In this document: positions 25,512 through 38,379 of the stretch, piece by piece
Position numbering within the stretch: position 1 is the first letter of the stretch
How the letters are laid out: each line of letters starts with the position of its first letter
Source: Perognathus longimembris pacificus
Taxonomy: Eukaryota; Chordata; Mammalia; Rodentia; Heteromyidae
Direction: 5' to 3'
DNA: 64,000 nucleotides
Assembly: GCF_023159225.1 (NCBI RefSeq)
Contig: NC_063161.1
Span: 123,976,958-124,040,957, forward strand
The notes under the pieces: generated by a model
What the model saw: only the letters and a program-made list of their open reading frames with translations
Databases searched by the model: none
What the model was told of the DNA's origin: nothing
Position numbers and translations under genes: made by a program

Positions 25512-26635
25512 ATGTAGGTCCATGGCCAATAATTTATTATAAAAACTTCTAATGCTGTGACTCAAACTCAAAGCCCATGTCAGAGAGCTCTCTCTGCACC
25601 TAGAACCATAATTCTAAGACATTACTTATTTATAAGGGTGCACTTTTGTTCATTTATGAATGTCATGATTTACATTGTTTTTCCTACTATTAGCTTTCAT
25701 ACTGGTTACATATTATAACAATTATCAGCAATGATATGAAAGACAAGCATTCTATAAGAATCTTTGTATACATTCTTCACTTGTTCATTAGGACAAAATG
25801 CATGAGAATTAGAACTAATGGGTCATAACATAAACACATTTCTAACACATAGACAGTCAAGATACGTTCATAAAGTTTGTAAAGATATATAATTCCAGAG
25901 GAGAATATGGAAGTTGTGTGCATCCTCTCTATTTTCATAAACTCCAAGACACTAGTTTATGTTATTTTTCTTTGTAGTTTGATTGCTAATTTTTCTGGTA
26001 CCAGGATTTGTGCTCAGAGCCTCACACTAGCTAAGGTCATAGCTTGCTTTGTGCTGCTCTGCCACTTGCTTCTGTTCTGTTGCTATTGCTATGCCAGCTA
26101 CTTCCCCAGCTTCCTGGACCTTTCAAGCTGGCCACTGGTGCCTGACTACTACTCTGCATTCCTGTGTTTGTGAGTGGATTAAAATTAGTCTTAAGTCTAC
26201 AGGAGAGAAGCAAATAAATATTCCAAGACTAGATATACACCTATTTATCTTTTATTTAGAAGAAATTTAAAATTCCCAGCTAAAATATTTTTGTAGGCAA
26301 CTAGTCTTCTCTACTATTATAGGGACTGTGCTGGTAAGAAATAATTGAAAACAGGTAACATTTTCATTTAAATAAACTTAATATGTCACAGAACAGTAGA
26401 GCTAGAAACCCAAATAGTCTCATTCTTATAGGATTTCTCATCCCAGCTTCCTTCTGGCTATTAGTTTTCTCCAATTCTTGAGACTGGAGTTAAGATAAAC
26501 TGAATTTTCTGATTGCAAATTTAAAAGTTACCATCATGTTTTGAATTTTTAAATGTTCTAATAAATTATGAATAATTGTCCGTGGATTGTATTTGGTTAA
26601 AGGAATTGGATACTGCAGTAGGTAGTTTTCACTAC
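25512..26635. other. Unassigned DNA
   Basis: Between the CCT6A pseudogene and a young SINE. A slightly GC-richer block at 25990-26170 is not recognised. Confidence 0.45.
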
Positions 26636-26649
26636 AAAACTGATCTAGG

Positions 26650-26859
26650 GGTCTGGGGATATAGCCTAGTGGCAAGAGTGCCTGCCTCGGATACACGAGG
26701 CCCTAGGTTCGATTCCCCAGCACCACATATACAGAAAAAACGGCCAGAAGCGGCGCTATGGCTCACGTGGCAGAGTGCTAGCCTTGAGCGAGAAGAAGCC
26801 AGGGACAGTGCTCAGGCCCTGAATCCAAGGCCCAGGACTGGCCAAAAAAAAAAAAAAAA
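26650..26859 (+). mobile_element. IDL-Geo-type SINE dimer
   Basis: ID-like left monomer with RNA polymerase III boxes (GGATATAGCCTAGTGGC; GGTTCGATTCC), Geo-type right monomer, poly(A) tail. Target-site duplication AAAACTGATCTAGG at 26636-26649 and 26860-26873. The near-perfect duplication and intact tail indicate a recent insertion. Reading frames across it are spurious. Confidence 0.93.
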
Positions 26860-26884
26860 AAAACTGATCTAGGATGATTCTTCC

Positions 26885-28055
26885 CCCTCAAAAAAAAGAT
26901 CTTATTTCCAATTGAAAAGAAAAATGGTCTCTATTCCTCCAAAACAAATCCCCAAAGAACCAACTTTCCTCTCAACAAATGGGCTAAAGACCTAAAAAGA
27001 GACGTCTCTGAAGAAATGAGAATGGCCAAGAGACACATGAAAAAGTGCTCTTCATCACTGGCCATAAAGGAAATGCAAATCAAAACAACATTGAGATTCC
27101 ACCTCACCCCAGTAAGAATGTTCATTATCAGGAAAACTAACAATAACAAATGCTGGAGGGGATGTGGCCAAAAGAAAACCCCACTAAATTGTTGGTGTGA
27201 ATGTAAACTTGTTCAACCACTCTGGAAAGTGATATGGAGGTTCCTCAGAAAGCTAAACATAGAGCAACCCCAGCAGCCCCAGCAACCACACCTAAGCCAC
27301 CAGCACAACTATGTTCATTGCAGCACAATTTGTCATTGCTAAAATATGGAACCAATGCAGTTGCCCCTCAGTAGACAAGTGGATCAGGAAAATGTGGTAA
27401 ATTTACACAATGGAATTCTATGCATCTATCAGAAAGAATGACATTGTCCCATTCATAAGGAACTGGAAGGACTTGGAAAAAGCCATACTAAGTGAAATGA
27501 GCTGGACCCAAATAAACACAAACGCTATGGTTTTCCTCATAGGGAATACTCAGTACATGTTTAGGTTAGTTATAGCAGAAGATCACAATAGCTATGCCTG
27601 TAGGAATACATAGATGATGCTAAGTGAAATGAACTCAACGTTATGGAAACATTGTTATATCATTGCTGTAATTATTTTCAACATGCCATGTGAAACAGAA
27701 CCCGGTATTTTCTCCCTCCCTCCCCCCAGTATTCCCTTCCTATGGTTTTACCCCTGCTATCACTGTTTCTGGTCCTAGTACCCTGGATACTGTATATGCG
27801 TGTACTAGAACTAGGGAAGGGAAAGTGAATACCAAACTAGAGTGACAAAGGATAAAAAGATAAATCATTCCAAAACCAATACTTACAAAACCATTTGGAG
27901 TAAACAACTGTACAACTCATGGAGGGAGAAGGAAAGGGGAAAGGGGAGGGAGGAAATGAGGGAGGAGGTAACCATTTGGATAAAAAATGTACTGCCTTAC
28001 ATATGAAACTGTAACCCCTCTGTACTTAACTTTGACAATAAAAAAATTTTAAAAA
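26885..28055 (+). mobile_element. L1 3' end
   Basis: Phrases in L1 order: CAACAAATGGGCTAAAGACC, GAATGGCCAAGAGACACATG, GCAAATCAAAACAACATTGA, GGAATTCTATGCATCTATCA, a G-rich tract at 27924-27950, and the end CTTTGACAATAAAAAAATTT. Frameshifts throughout. Confidence 0.85.
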
Positions 28056-28629
28056 AGAGAATTGATGCTTAGATAATGAATATGAGGTTTATCTTTCCTC
28101 ACATTCTCCCTTCTTTCATCTCCTTATCTCCCCTCCAATCTCTTTTTCTTTCTCCATTTCCCTTTCTCTTTCTTCCTGTCTCTCTCTCTCTTCTCTCTCC
28201 TTATCTCACTCTTAATTAAAAAACAAACAAACCTGTAAGTACATTTATCCTGATTCAGAAAAAGTCTTCACTTTGTTTCTGTGGAATGACAGACCCTCAA
28301 GCAAAGAAACCCATCAGTATGCCCATCAAGTCTTCCCTAGGATGACTTGGCAATGATGCCATGGGCAGGAAAACTTGAATCACAGAAGTTCTACACATAT
28401 GTACAGCTACACAATCTTACAGCACCTATCTTTCACCTCTAAATCCATAAATACTCTATGCAATTCATTTTATACTTGAAATTTATTTTCTTTGAGCTCT
28501 GAACTCACTGCCTCAAAAGTACTCAGCTCACTAATTCCACTAGCACCACACTACTATCTAAGCCATGCCTACATTCCTGCCTGCTGTGGGATTGTTTGTT
28601 GTTGTTGTTATCCTTGGGTTTGTATTTTG

Positions 28630-28765
28630 CTTTTGTTGTTTTATTTGAAAGGGGGTCTTGTGGATTTTGTGGCATTGGCTGACTTTGTACTGTAAATTTC
28701 AATCTTCTGGATCTTGACCTTCCGAGTAAGTAGGATTTCAGATGTCATCACCAGCATCTAGTTCT
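28630..28765 (-). mobile_element. Reversed B1-like SINE
   Basis: GGGGGTCTTGTGGATTTTGT, TCTTGACCTTCCGAGTAAGT and GGATTTCAGATGTCATCACC keep the reversed B1 layout. Confidence 0.5.
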
Positions 28766-29060
28766 TTAGTAAGCCAAATTTAATGCCTAGTGGACTCTTG
28801 TGCACCTTTTTCTTCACATATGCATGGATATTTTCCTAACTGGTCAAAAGAATCAAAGTTGATGTTAAAATTTCATAGGGAAGTTTTCTTTAAGGGATAT
28901 ATGGCACAATGGTTCAGTAAAAGAGCCATAGATGGGCCAGGGGAATAAGATGATTCAGGATATAGTTCTAGCACTAAGATCTGTAAAGATATATACATAT
29001 ATTTGTATGCTCATTGATGACCTAATACACGGATATTTTGTTATAATGTAGGAATTGTAA

Positions 29061-29200
29061 ACCAGGCATGGTGATAAATGCCTGTAATCATAATATTTAG
29101 GAAATTAAGGCAAAAGAATCATGAGTTTGATGTCAGCCTAGGTCAAATAGCAAATAGACTGAACTGTGTAATGAAAATTTGTCACCCAAAACTTAAAATA
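29061..29200 (+). mobile_element. B1-like SINE
   Basis: ACCAGGCATGGTGATAAATG then CCTGTAATCATAATATTTAG is a diverged B1 head. Confidence 0.65.
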
Positions 29201-29639
29201 AAGTGGAGAAACTCCAAGTTTATATTTCCAGTATATAACTTTTGGTCTAGGGTTTACAAATTTGGTTCCACCCTATATATGATATCTTGACATTCCACTT
29301 TAAGGCCAGTGGAATAAAGTCAACAATGTGGTGGTAGCTTTGAGAGACTCTACTGAAATTTTTCTCTTCTTCATTTAAACATCTGTATAGAGAATGTTTT
29401 ATCTCTCTTTAACTAAGAATAATCTAATATACTATAGAAAAGGCTTTTTACTGAAGTAATGATCAGCCCTCTCTCTAGAGATCAAATTAGAAATCAGAGA
29501 AAGGAACCAAAAACCAGCCCTGCTCTCTGTTCATATAAATACAAATAATTTCACTTATTTTTTTGCCATATGATACTTAGATAGAAAATCTCTTAGTCTG
29601 TTTCATGTGTCTATCTGAAAACAGAATAGATTGGATCCA

Positions 29640-30055
29640 TTAAAAAGAAAAGGGGTTAATTTAGCTCACAGTTCTGGAAGTCAGGAAGTTTAAGATTGGG
29701 TGACTGTACAAAGGGGAGGATTTCTTGCTGCACTGTAAATTAACAGGTGGCATCATATGGCAAATGCACATATAAGAGCAGTGAATAGCACATATTGAAA
29801 AGAAAAGGCAAGAGAGCAAGCTAATGAAAGTAATTTTACAACAACTTGCAGGCATAGTAACCACTGTAGTCCCAAAAGACAGGTATTGATCCTTTCTAAG
29901 GTCACTACCCCCACAATAACCTAATAAACTTCCATTAGGCTCCACCCCTTTAAAGTTTCCATATCTCTCAATTCTGCTATATCAAGGACCAAAGTATCAG
30001 TACATAATCTTTCAGACGACAAACCATTTCAAGCCATAGCAAACAATAACTCATT
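29640..30055. mobile_element. Unclassified interspersed repeat
   Basis: TTAGCTCACAGTTCTGGAAG with later CTTCCATTAGGCTCCACCCC resembles a widespread mammalian repeat of the 'cacagttctggagg...' kind. I cannot name the family reliably. Confidence 0.35.
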
Positions 30056-31004
30056 TTACCTTATTTATTTACCCATAACCATTGAATATTTCAAATATAA
30101 ATTATTTCACCACATTAAATAGTTTTCTTAAAGTAATTTACATGTTTTTTAACAAGATTCTTGGAGAAATTTCATTTGAAAACTTATTTCCATTCCATCA
30201 AGCATGAGGATACAAATCACAATAGAAGATGTATATACCATAGAGCTCATCATAAAATAAGATTCATAACTAGATAAATAGTTCTAAAAATGTGACTATT
30301 TACCATTTGGAGCTATGTAAATGACTTTACTGAGAATAAGTGAACTATTGGGGAAGAATTTTTATTGATCTACTGAATTGAAACACATACTTTCATACTA
30401 AATAACATTTTATTTATTGTAAATATCATTTATACAAGGAAGTCTTTGCCCAGTTCCTAATAATTAACAGTAAAGTACTGGTAAACATGGAAATTCACTG
30501 ATTCTAAGAGTTCCTCTGTTAGCTTCATATGCAGTCATCATCTTTCCTGTTTGTAGTAATAATCCTCAAAGCAGAGTGAATCCAGAAGCTTTATAGATTC
30601 TGCTGGAATTTACTCAGAATCACTTTCATACTTGGAATAGATTTTATCTTAAAAACTCTTGATACTCTTCTGAATTTGTTACTCTTAAATGTTACTGTCT
30701 ACAGATGATATTATTAATTTATGGATTAAGTATACTTGAGAACAAGTTATAATTAGTGTGATAGAGGCTAAGGATGTAAAGAAATGGAGAAATGAAAAGT
30801 GGATGCAAAGCAACATTTATACACAGATTATACACGTTAATGAAAAGTTTCCATAATGAACAGGGAGGATGAGAAAAAATTATCTATACATGGAAAATGA
30901 AAAATATTTTTGTCTGAGTTCACCCCTTTGGTACTACCTTAGTAGCCTTCATTTTCTCTTGTAGTGTTAGCCTAGTAGTGTTAGGAGGAAGCAAAAATCT
31001 GGAT

Positions 31005-31135
31005 TTTCTTTTCTACATAAGGGTGACTTACATCTACAAACTTAGCTACTCAGGAGGCTGAGATATCTGGATCAAGGTTTGAAGTCACCCTACACAGAAA
31101 AATCCAAGAGAATCTTATTTCCAATTAACTGTACA

Positions 31136-31204
<69 letters not shown>

Positions 31205-31300
31205 GTTGAAGTATCATTGTGACTCAAGTGCCAGAGAGCCAGTCTTGAGCAAAAAAGCAAAGGGTCAGTGCCTAGGACCTGAGTTTAAGACGTGCCAACA
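31005..31300 (+). mobile_element. Old B1/Geo dimer with an internal (TC)n expansion
   Basis: Left half TTAGCTACTCAGGAGGCTGA, right half CATTGTGACTCAAGTGCCAG and CAGTGCCTAGGACCTGAGTT. The junction between them is expanded to about 64 bases of (TC)n at 31139-31202. Confidence 0.7.
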
Positions 31301-31370
31301 CACAAACACAGAGACCGGGGAGAGGGAAGAAGAGAGGGAGGGAGGGAGGGAGAGAGAGAGAGAGAGAAAA
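31139..31370. repeat. (TC)n and (GA)n tracts
   Basis: (TC)n at 31139-31202 and a purine tract of GGGA and GA units at 31320-31370, in opposite sense, so the two are complementary. Confidence 0.9.
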
Positions 31371-31983
31371 ACTCATTCTGAACAGTAGATGTGTCATAAT
31401 CTGCTCCATGCTTACAGATAATGGTATCTAACTGACTATCACATCTCACTCTTTTGCTGTACTACAATTTTCCATTCTAAGTTTTTCTGTGCTAATTATT
31501 CTTTTGGTCATGATACAATAGCTTTCCTGCTATGGTACATTGAATATCTAGAAAATGTACACTAAGAATGTCATTGATATTTTCAAGAAAACTTTCTTCA
31601 TGTTCTTTTATGCTTTCCTTTAAGATCCTGTTCTTTTACATCAGAAGGGAAATTGGGGGGGAAAAAGCATCAAATCTTGTTAAAAGTCTTAGAAACACAA
31701 ATTCTGCTGCATTCCCAGAACAAAACACATGTATAAAAATTTTAATGTTTTCATGTTTCACCATGTGAAGCTTAGATTGATGGCATTGATTTGAAATGAA
31801 GGAAAATTAGTAACCATGTGTAGTATCCTTACTACATTGTGTGCTATCATTTCTAGAGTGAAAAACCATGTCATCAAATTGGAAAGGATATAAATTATAC
31901 AATATGTATGCACACACATATATTCTTATGAGATATGTGTGTGCTAATATTTAAAATATCACTTCTTAAAAATGTTGTCCACA

Positions 31984-32198
31984 GGGGCTGGGGATATAGC
32001 CCAGTGGCAAGAGTGCCTGCCTCGGATACACGAGGCCCTAGGTTCGATTCCCCAGCACCACATATACAGAAAACGGCCAGAAGCGGCGCTGTGGCTCAAG
32101 TGGCAGAGTGCTAGCCTTGAGCGGGAAGAAGCCAGGGACAGTGCTCAGGCCCTGAGTCCAAGGCCCAGGACTGGCCAAAAAAAAAAAAAAAAAAAAAA
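31984..32198 (+). mobile_element. IDL-Geo-type SINE dimer stacked on an L1 target site
   Basis: Complete dimer with a long poly(A) tail. It is flanked by AAAAATGTTGTCCACA at 31968-31983 and 32199-32214. The right-hand copy is also the left flank of the L1 that follows, and a third copy ends that L1. Confidence 0.95.
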
Positions 32199-32214
32199 AA
32201 AAATGTTGTCCACA

Positions 32215-32971
32215 ACAATGTTCATCGCAGCGCAAATTGTCATAGCGAGAATCTGGAACCAACCCAGTTGCCCCTCAGTAGATGAATGGATCAGGAAAAT
32301 GTGGTACATAGACACAATGGAATTTTATGCCTCTATCAGAAAGAATGACATTGCCCCATTTGTAAGGAAATGGAAGGACTTGGAAAAAGTTATACTAAGT
32401 GAAGTGAGCCAGACCCAAAGAAACATGGACTCTATGGTCTCCCTTATTGGGAATAATTAGCACAGGTTTAGGCAAGTCACAGCAGAGGATCACAAGAGCC
32501 CAATAGCTATACCCTTATGATCACATAAGATGATGCTAAGTGAAATGAACTCCATGTTATGAAAACGATTGTTATATCACAGTTGTAACTACTTTCAAAG
32601 TCCCATGTGTAGCTGTAGCTTCTACTATTGATGATGTTCTTGTATTACCTTCCTGTGGTTGTATCTACACTACCTCTGTAATCTTATCTGAGTATATTGG
32701 AAACCGTCTATACTGGTATTAGAACTAGGAAATTGAAAAGGAATACCAAAATCGAGAGACACAGGGTAACAAAAGACAAACAACTACGAAAGCAATACTT
32801 GCAAAACTGTTTGGTGTAAGTAAACTGAACACCTCATGGGGGAAAGGGAAAGGGGGAGGAGGGAGAGGGGAATGAGGTAGAGGTAACAAACAGTACAAGA
32901 AAGGTATCCAATGCCTAACATATGAAACTGTAACCTCTCTGTACATCAGTTTGATAATAAAAACTTGAAAA
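32215..32971 (+). mobile_element. 5'-truncated L1, 3' end only
   Basis: Starts inside the last part of the L1 (GTTCATCGCAGCGCAAATTG) and runs through the 3' UTR with its G-rich tract (32838-32870) to GATAATAAAAACTTG and poly(A). It is bounded by AAAAATGTTGTCCACA at 32199-32214 and 32972-32987. About 750 bp remain and no ORF2 coding capacity is kept. Confidence 0.92.
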
Positions 32972-32999
32972 AAAAATGTTGTCCACAATCAAGTACCCG

Positions 33000-33175
33000 T
33001 GGCTTAACCCTCTGCTACTCAGGAGGCTAAGGCCTGGATAATTTCTGGTTGAAACAGAAGAGTCTCCAATTAATCAGCAAAAAGCTAGATGGGCAGCATC
33101 ACTCAAGTAGTACAATGCTAGCCAAACAAGCTGATTGAGAATATGAGGCCCTTAGTTCAAGTCCCTTCAAGTTCA
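33000..33175 (+). mobile_element. Old B1/Geo dimer
   Basis: CTGCTACTCAGGAGGCTAAG and CACTCAAGTAGTACAATGCT; directly follows the L1 ending at 32971. Confidence 0.65.
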
Positions 33176-33717
33176 TAATAATAATATAGTATAAACTGGT
33201 TATTGTGTTTTTAATTCTAATTTAAAAATAATATTTATTGTAAAATGCTAAAAACAGGGGTTACAGTTGTGTAAGTCAGACAGAGTATATTTCTAGTGTT
33301 AAGAAAATAAAATTGTAAACTGAAGATGGCAATTTTTGCTTTATTTTAAAGGTTATATTTCATATAATGATATTTTGAGAGATAAATTTTGGTCATTATA
33401 TCTTATTTACTTTTATATTTAAGTAATAAGAAATTTCATCCCATTCCCTACTTCTACTTTTAAAAAAAGTCATAGTTCATAATGATTTTATTATTTTGGT
33501 GTAATAATCTTTACTTTGGGAGTGTTTTTATACATCTAGAAACTGTTTTTTCAAGGTACATCTTTAAACATTTCCTTAACAGGTTGTTAGTGGTAGATGC
33601 ATATAATTTGAAGTTTTAATCTTGTGAGTACACAAGTGCTTTACTGGGAGGTACTTAGTAAACCCTCATTAAAATTTGAAATCAATATATAAAAGTATCA
33701 AAACAAATGTAATTTGT

Positions 33718-33815
33718 GAGTGGAGATGGAGCTCAGTGGTGATGTGCTTACTAAGCATGTTAAAGGCCCTGGAGTTGATTCCTAATATCTGTCAGTGCAA
33801 AAATTAGTTTGTACA
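33718..33815 (+). mobile_element. ID-like SINE monomer
   Basis: GGAGATGGAGCTCAGTGGTG then GCCCTGGAGTTGATTCCTAA is a diverged tRNA-like ID head. Confidence 0.55.
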
Positions 33816-35847
33816 TATCTCTCACCCTATTAACACAAAAATCCAGAATTTAATGGACTAGATAATATCTGGATGAATTGTACTAATATTCTTTCTACAT
33901 TAACACAAGTAGCCCTTTAGAAGCTAGGATTTCAATTCTCCTAGCTCCTTGGTATATTACTTTTTAACACTTGCTATTAATTTTAATGAAAATGATTGAA
34001 AGTAATATTCACTAAATGTTTTGGAAATTTTCCAGTTTATGTTACTACTTAATTGAAATGTGCCTGAGGCACTTAACATATATTAGCTATACACTGATTG
34101 CTGTTTGGTTTTGCATAGGAGTAAGAAAAATTGTAAATAACAGCAGTGCCTTTGGGCAAGGAGGCTGGAAATTACAATTCTAAGGTTAATGAAAATGACC
34201 TTTATATACAAGTGTTACTGTCAGAGGTATAAAGAATGAGTTATTTGCTATTTATGAAAAATAAACAAAAAATGGAGAGTACTCCCATATCTCATTCCTA
34301 TTTTGCAATGTCTTGACCTTTTACTTTTTCTTTAGGATGTATTTGTTTTGCACAAATTCTGTTATAACATATAGCACTGCACTTTTATACTCAATTTACT
34401 AGTTTTAAATTTCTTTTAGATGTGTATGTAATACAGTCATCTATGAGGATTTATTTGCAAGTAGTCCTGCGAGTCCTGATAAATTCTGTATTATTCTTTA
34501 TATATAGACAATTAAGAGAAACAGTGATATGTAAAAATGGGTGATTCTCTGTATTCTTAGGAATAAAGTCAATAAATAACCAATTTATTATTTTGTCTAA
34601 TGTCTAAGGTGTTGGGCTGATAGACTGCTAATTTAAAAACTGATCTCTGACAATAATAATCACATTTTAAAAAGATAAATACAAGATACACATGGAATCA
34701 ATAAGAATCAGCTAAAATTTTTGAAAAATACATAGCAAAAGACAAGTAGTTTCCATTAAAAGACAAAATTTCTTTCTTGCTTGCTATGACAAGTTGTCTT
34801 AAATCCTCTCCTCAAGTTTAATAAGTTAACAAACATAGTATTATAGAAATTAAAACATATGAATTCTATAAGACTTTCTCAATTACCAAAACAAGCTTCC
34901 CAACTAAAGATTAAAGTCACAAAGCTCTCATTATTGTAGACATGTGCTGTTTCCTAATTGTAATAGAGGAATTAGGAAGTTTTCTCTGGAAGACACCCGG
35001 CATACATTTAATTAGAGATGTTTGGGTTCATTTGAGAAATCAGAACTCTTGTTAGCAAATCTTTTGTGCAAAGAACAACTGTGGTTACAACAGAATATAA
35101 AATTGTGTACAAGTCACTTGAGAATGAATTTACAAAGATACATTAAATTTAAAAGGGACACATATGTTGTAGAGTCTCTTTTCTGATATAACCACAAATG
35201 ACAAGGACAAAGGTATACAAAAAGTGGGAATATATTACACACACTAATTGCACCATTCACTTCCACTGAAGCCTAAGGTAGCAATGGCAAATTTTATGCA
35301 CAGATATCCTTAATTCCCAGTCCAATTTCTCTCATTCAGAAGCATTTCATTGTCCTCTTCAACACTGCAGTGTTGACCACCTTTATACTTTTTCCCCGTC
35401 ATGGTTCTAATTTATTCTGCTCTTCTGGCTTTTCTATCCGCTTGCTGTGCGCTCTGCTTCATTGCCTCCCTATACTTCTCAGCTCTTCATTGTAGTTCAA
35501 CTCTAAGCCTCTGGAATCCTGCACTTCTTTCTTCCTTTTCTTTCCACAGCCCAGTATGTCCTTTCTGTAGCTTCAGTTATCAATCTCTCCTCAGTAGGCG
35601 CCAAATCCGCTTTTACAGCTCTGAGTCTATCCTCAAATGTTAAATGGGAATTTTACTTCACTCTCACCTTATCCCTTCACCACATTTTAAGTGAATACTT
35701 TCAAGGTCTTTCCCTTGACTCCTTCCTCCATACTCTCTCTTCTGGGGTTAAATGTGACATCCTTCTACCTTCTTGTGCCTTAAAGATAGATAAGTTGGAT
35801 ACCTCTTTTTAGTAGACTAATCATAAGTCTCAGTTATGATTGTAGTT
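33816..35847. other. Unassigned AT-rich DNA
   Basis: No repeat or gene recognised. A pyrimidine-rich stretch at 35340-35780 gives an 80-codon frame of no recognisable content. Confidence 0.5.
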
Positions 35848-35859
35848 TATTTCTGATTG

Positions 35860-36085
35860 TTTTGGGGTTTTTTTGTGTGTGTTTTGTTTAGTTTTTTTTG
35901 CTAGTCCTGGGCCTTGGACTAAGGGCCTGAGCACTGTCTCTGGCTTCTCTTTGCTCAAGGCTAGAACTCTGCCACTTGAGCCACAGTGCCACTTCAGGCC
36001 GTTTTCTATAATGTGGTGCTGAGGAATCGAACCCAGGGCTTCATGTATATGAGTCAAGCACTCTTGCCACTAGGCCATCTTCCCA
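35860..36085 (-). mobile_element. IDL-Geo-type SINE dimer
   Basis: Reverse-oriented copy (plus strand begins GCTAGTCCTGGGCCTTGGAC and ends in the ID head near CACTAGGCCATCTTCCCA). The T-rich block on the left has become mixed TG repeats. Flanks TATTTCTGATTG (35848-35859) and TATTTCTGACTG (36086-36097) are the likely duplications, with one mismatch. Confidence 0.85.
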
Positions 36086-36569
36086 TATTTCTGACTGAAA
36101 AGTATTCTCATTCCTTAAACTTCTTCAGAACAATACTGCATTGTAGTTGTTTGTCTTCTATAAGATTTTCTTTTGCTTCTCTCATTTCTCTTCAAGGTAT
36201 TTGTTCTCTGCTTTTCCAAGGTTAAGATCTTTGAATCAACTCAATTTCTTTTGCTTCCTCATTCTTAGATTGAGTCGCTTACTACTGAAGCTTTTCACTA
36301 GCAAGGCTTTTTGGTCCCGTCTTTCAATATTTTATGTTCCCCTTTTCATGCAAAAGGTTCCTCATCTTTCCACAAAACCTCAACCATCAAGGTCTTTCAT
36401 TGCTATCCATTGCCATCTGTGCCCACATGGTATGTATTGTGATTCAGGATATAATAATGGCACATTTTTTTCATCTCAATTAGCTATAGCAAGACCAACA
36501 GTAAAAAGTAAATTATTTAATGGATAATGGAGTATTCCTTTTTAGTTTTTTTAGTATCTGTACCTATAC

Positions 36570-36765
36570 AATTAGGATGAGTATCAATGGCACAGGAATG
36601 GACAATGAATAAGATCTATCTGCCTTGTCTGAAAACAGAATAATGAAATCAGCTGAAATTCTGTTAAGAAGCAGAGAAGCATGTAAGGGAGGATGATAGA
36701 AGGGGTGGATTTGATTAAGATAAATGGCATGCATGTATAAAAATGTCACAACACACCCTCTCTTG
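36570..36765 (+). mobile_element. Possible older L1 3' end
   Basis: GGGAGGATGATAGAAGGGGT, GATTAAGATAAATGGCATGC and a short A-rich end resemble the older L1 endings at 14.2 and 39.2 kb. Confidence 0.3.
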
Positions 36766-38379
36766 TAGTACTAATATATGTTATAACAAAGTCACAAAAA
36801 GAAAATGGCATGTATATAAATTCCCTAATAATATTCTTTTCGTTATACAAGTAACATGTACATTTTTTTAAAAAAAAACCTAGCAAAACTAGGCTGTTTT
36901 TCTTTCTGTTGTCTTAGGACTTGGTGAAAATATAAATAGAGGTAAAAATGATTGCATTAAATTATGAAATGATATTTGATAAGAAGGAAATGATTTACCT
37001 GTTCTTTGTTTTCCATGGGTAATAGCAGCAATATATTATGAAAAACAAAATAGCATATTATTAAGTATTTGACAAGCTTGAGTTCTAATAAGGCTTGAGT
37101 CTATTTTCTTTCATAAAAGGGAAAAAATATGAGCAATTGTAGCAAACACAAAATTTAGGAGAATGCAGACTCTTTGGTTTTCTGTACCATTCTTATTTGC
37201 TAGAAGTTAAGAAAAATAAAGATCCTAATCAATCATAATTCCATAATCCAATTCCTTTATCATCTGTGCCTCCCTTAATACATCCTTCAAACCAATGAGT
37301 TTGCAAAACTCAGAAATCTCAAGGATAAATAACGTAAGACCCCTAAGACCTTAGAGGACCTTTTGCTTCAATCTATCAACATAAATATAATGTTAATTAT
37401 TTGACAATAGTCAGTGAAAATTCTATTTTTACTATGTCAGTGAATTTTAAATCTAGTTTGAAAGACAAAAAATAACCCATGACCTTTGTTTATACATGAA
37501 CCACTGAACAACCTGTCTTGAAACACTGAACAACCTGTCTGCTGACTAAATCAAATCACTCCAAAAAATAAGGTCAAGTCTTGACAGGGTTGGAGTCACA
37601 AAGCCTTATGTTAAAAATTCATACACTCAAATCAAATATCTAATTTTTGACCCTGAGAAGTTAAATAAATAAGATCAGAAAAGATTAAAAGAAAGTAGAA
37701 CTGTTAAACCATGCTGTCATGTTTAATATATTTTACACAGAAGCTGAATCACTAGGTTCTGAAATTTTATTTACTTATAATTTATTTTAAAAGAAGCTTA
37801 ATTAATATTCATAGCTTTCTTATACTGTCCTTTGTTTCTAAATTTAATACAGCTCTAAAATGGGAACGCTTATGTTTGGGTAAGAGCTTAAATCTATGTT
37901 ATTTTAAATTAATGCAAAATCAACTGGAAAACTACAGATAATTATCCAAATAAATCAACCAAAAGCAGAGTTCTGCAGCACTCATATTTAATGAATAAAT
38001 GAAAAAGATATTTTAGGCCAAAAAACTTTACAGATGAAATTTATGTAATTTTTTTATTTGACAGGTTTAAATATGGGCCTGGTACTTAAACTTTAGGAGA
38101 ACAAGGGTAGTCAGATTAAGAGTCCTTCAAAGAAGTCTACACTTTTAATTCCTAGAATCTGTGAATTAATTATGTTACATGGCCAGGAAGATTAGTGTTA
38201 TAGTTGAAGTTGAGATTACTAATCAGATGCTCCCGAACTATGGAGATTAGGCCTGATGATAAATTGCATTATTCTCAAGCAATGTATTACCTGTTGTCCT
38301 TACACATGAAATAGGGAAATACGTGGATCCATGACAGAGTAACAACCTGAGAAAGACATATTTCTACAATAAATCTATT
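36766..38379. other. Unassigned AT-rich DNA
   Basis: One small direct repeat: CACTGAACAACCTGTCT twice, 22 bases apart, at about 37502-37540. Nothing else seen. Confidence 0.5.

Larger units (their letters stand above)
28766..31004. other. Mostly unassigned AT-rich DNA
   Basis: Holds a B1-like copy (29061) and an unclassified repeat (29640-30055). No gene seen in 30056-31004. Confidence 0.5.

Noticed and set aside
26680..26725. tRNA-like promoter boxes in SINE heads (all IDL-Geo copies)
   Set aside because: These are the internal promoters of SINEs, not tRNA genes; cloverleaf arms are not conserved.
31972..32460. 162-codon plus-strand frame
   Set aside because: It runs from a SINE through its poly(A) (Lys run) into L1 3' sequence; a chance frame across two mobile elements.
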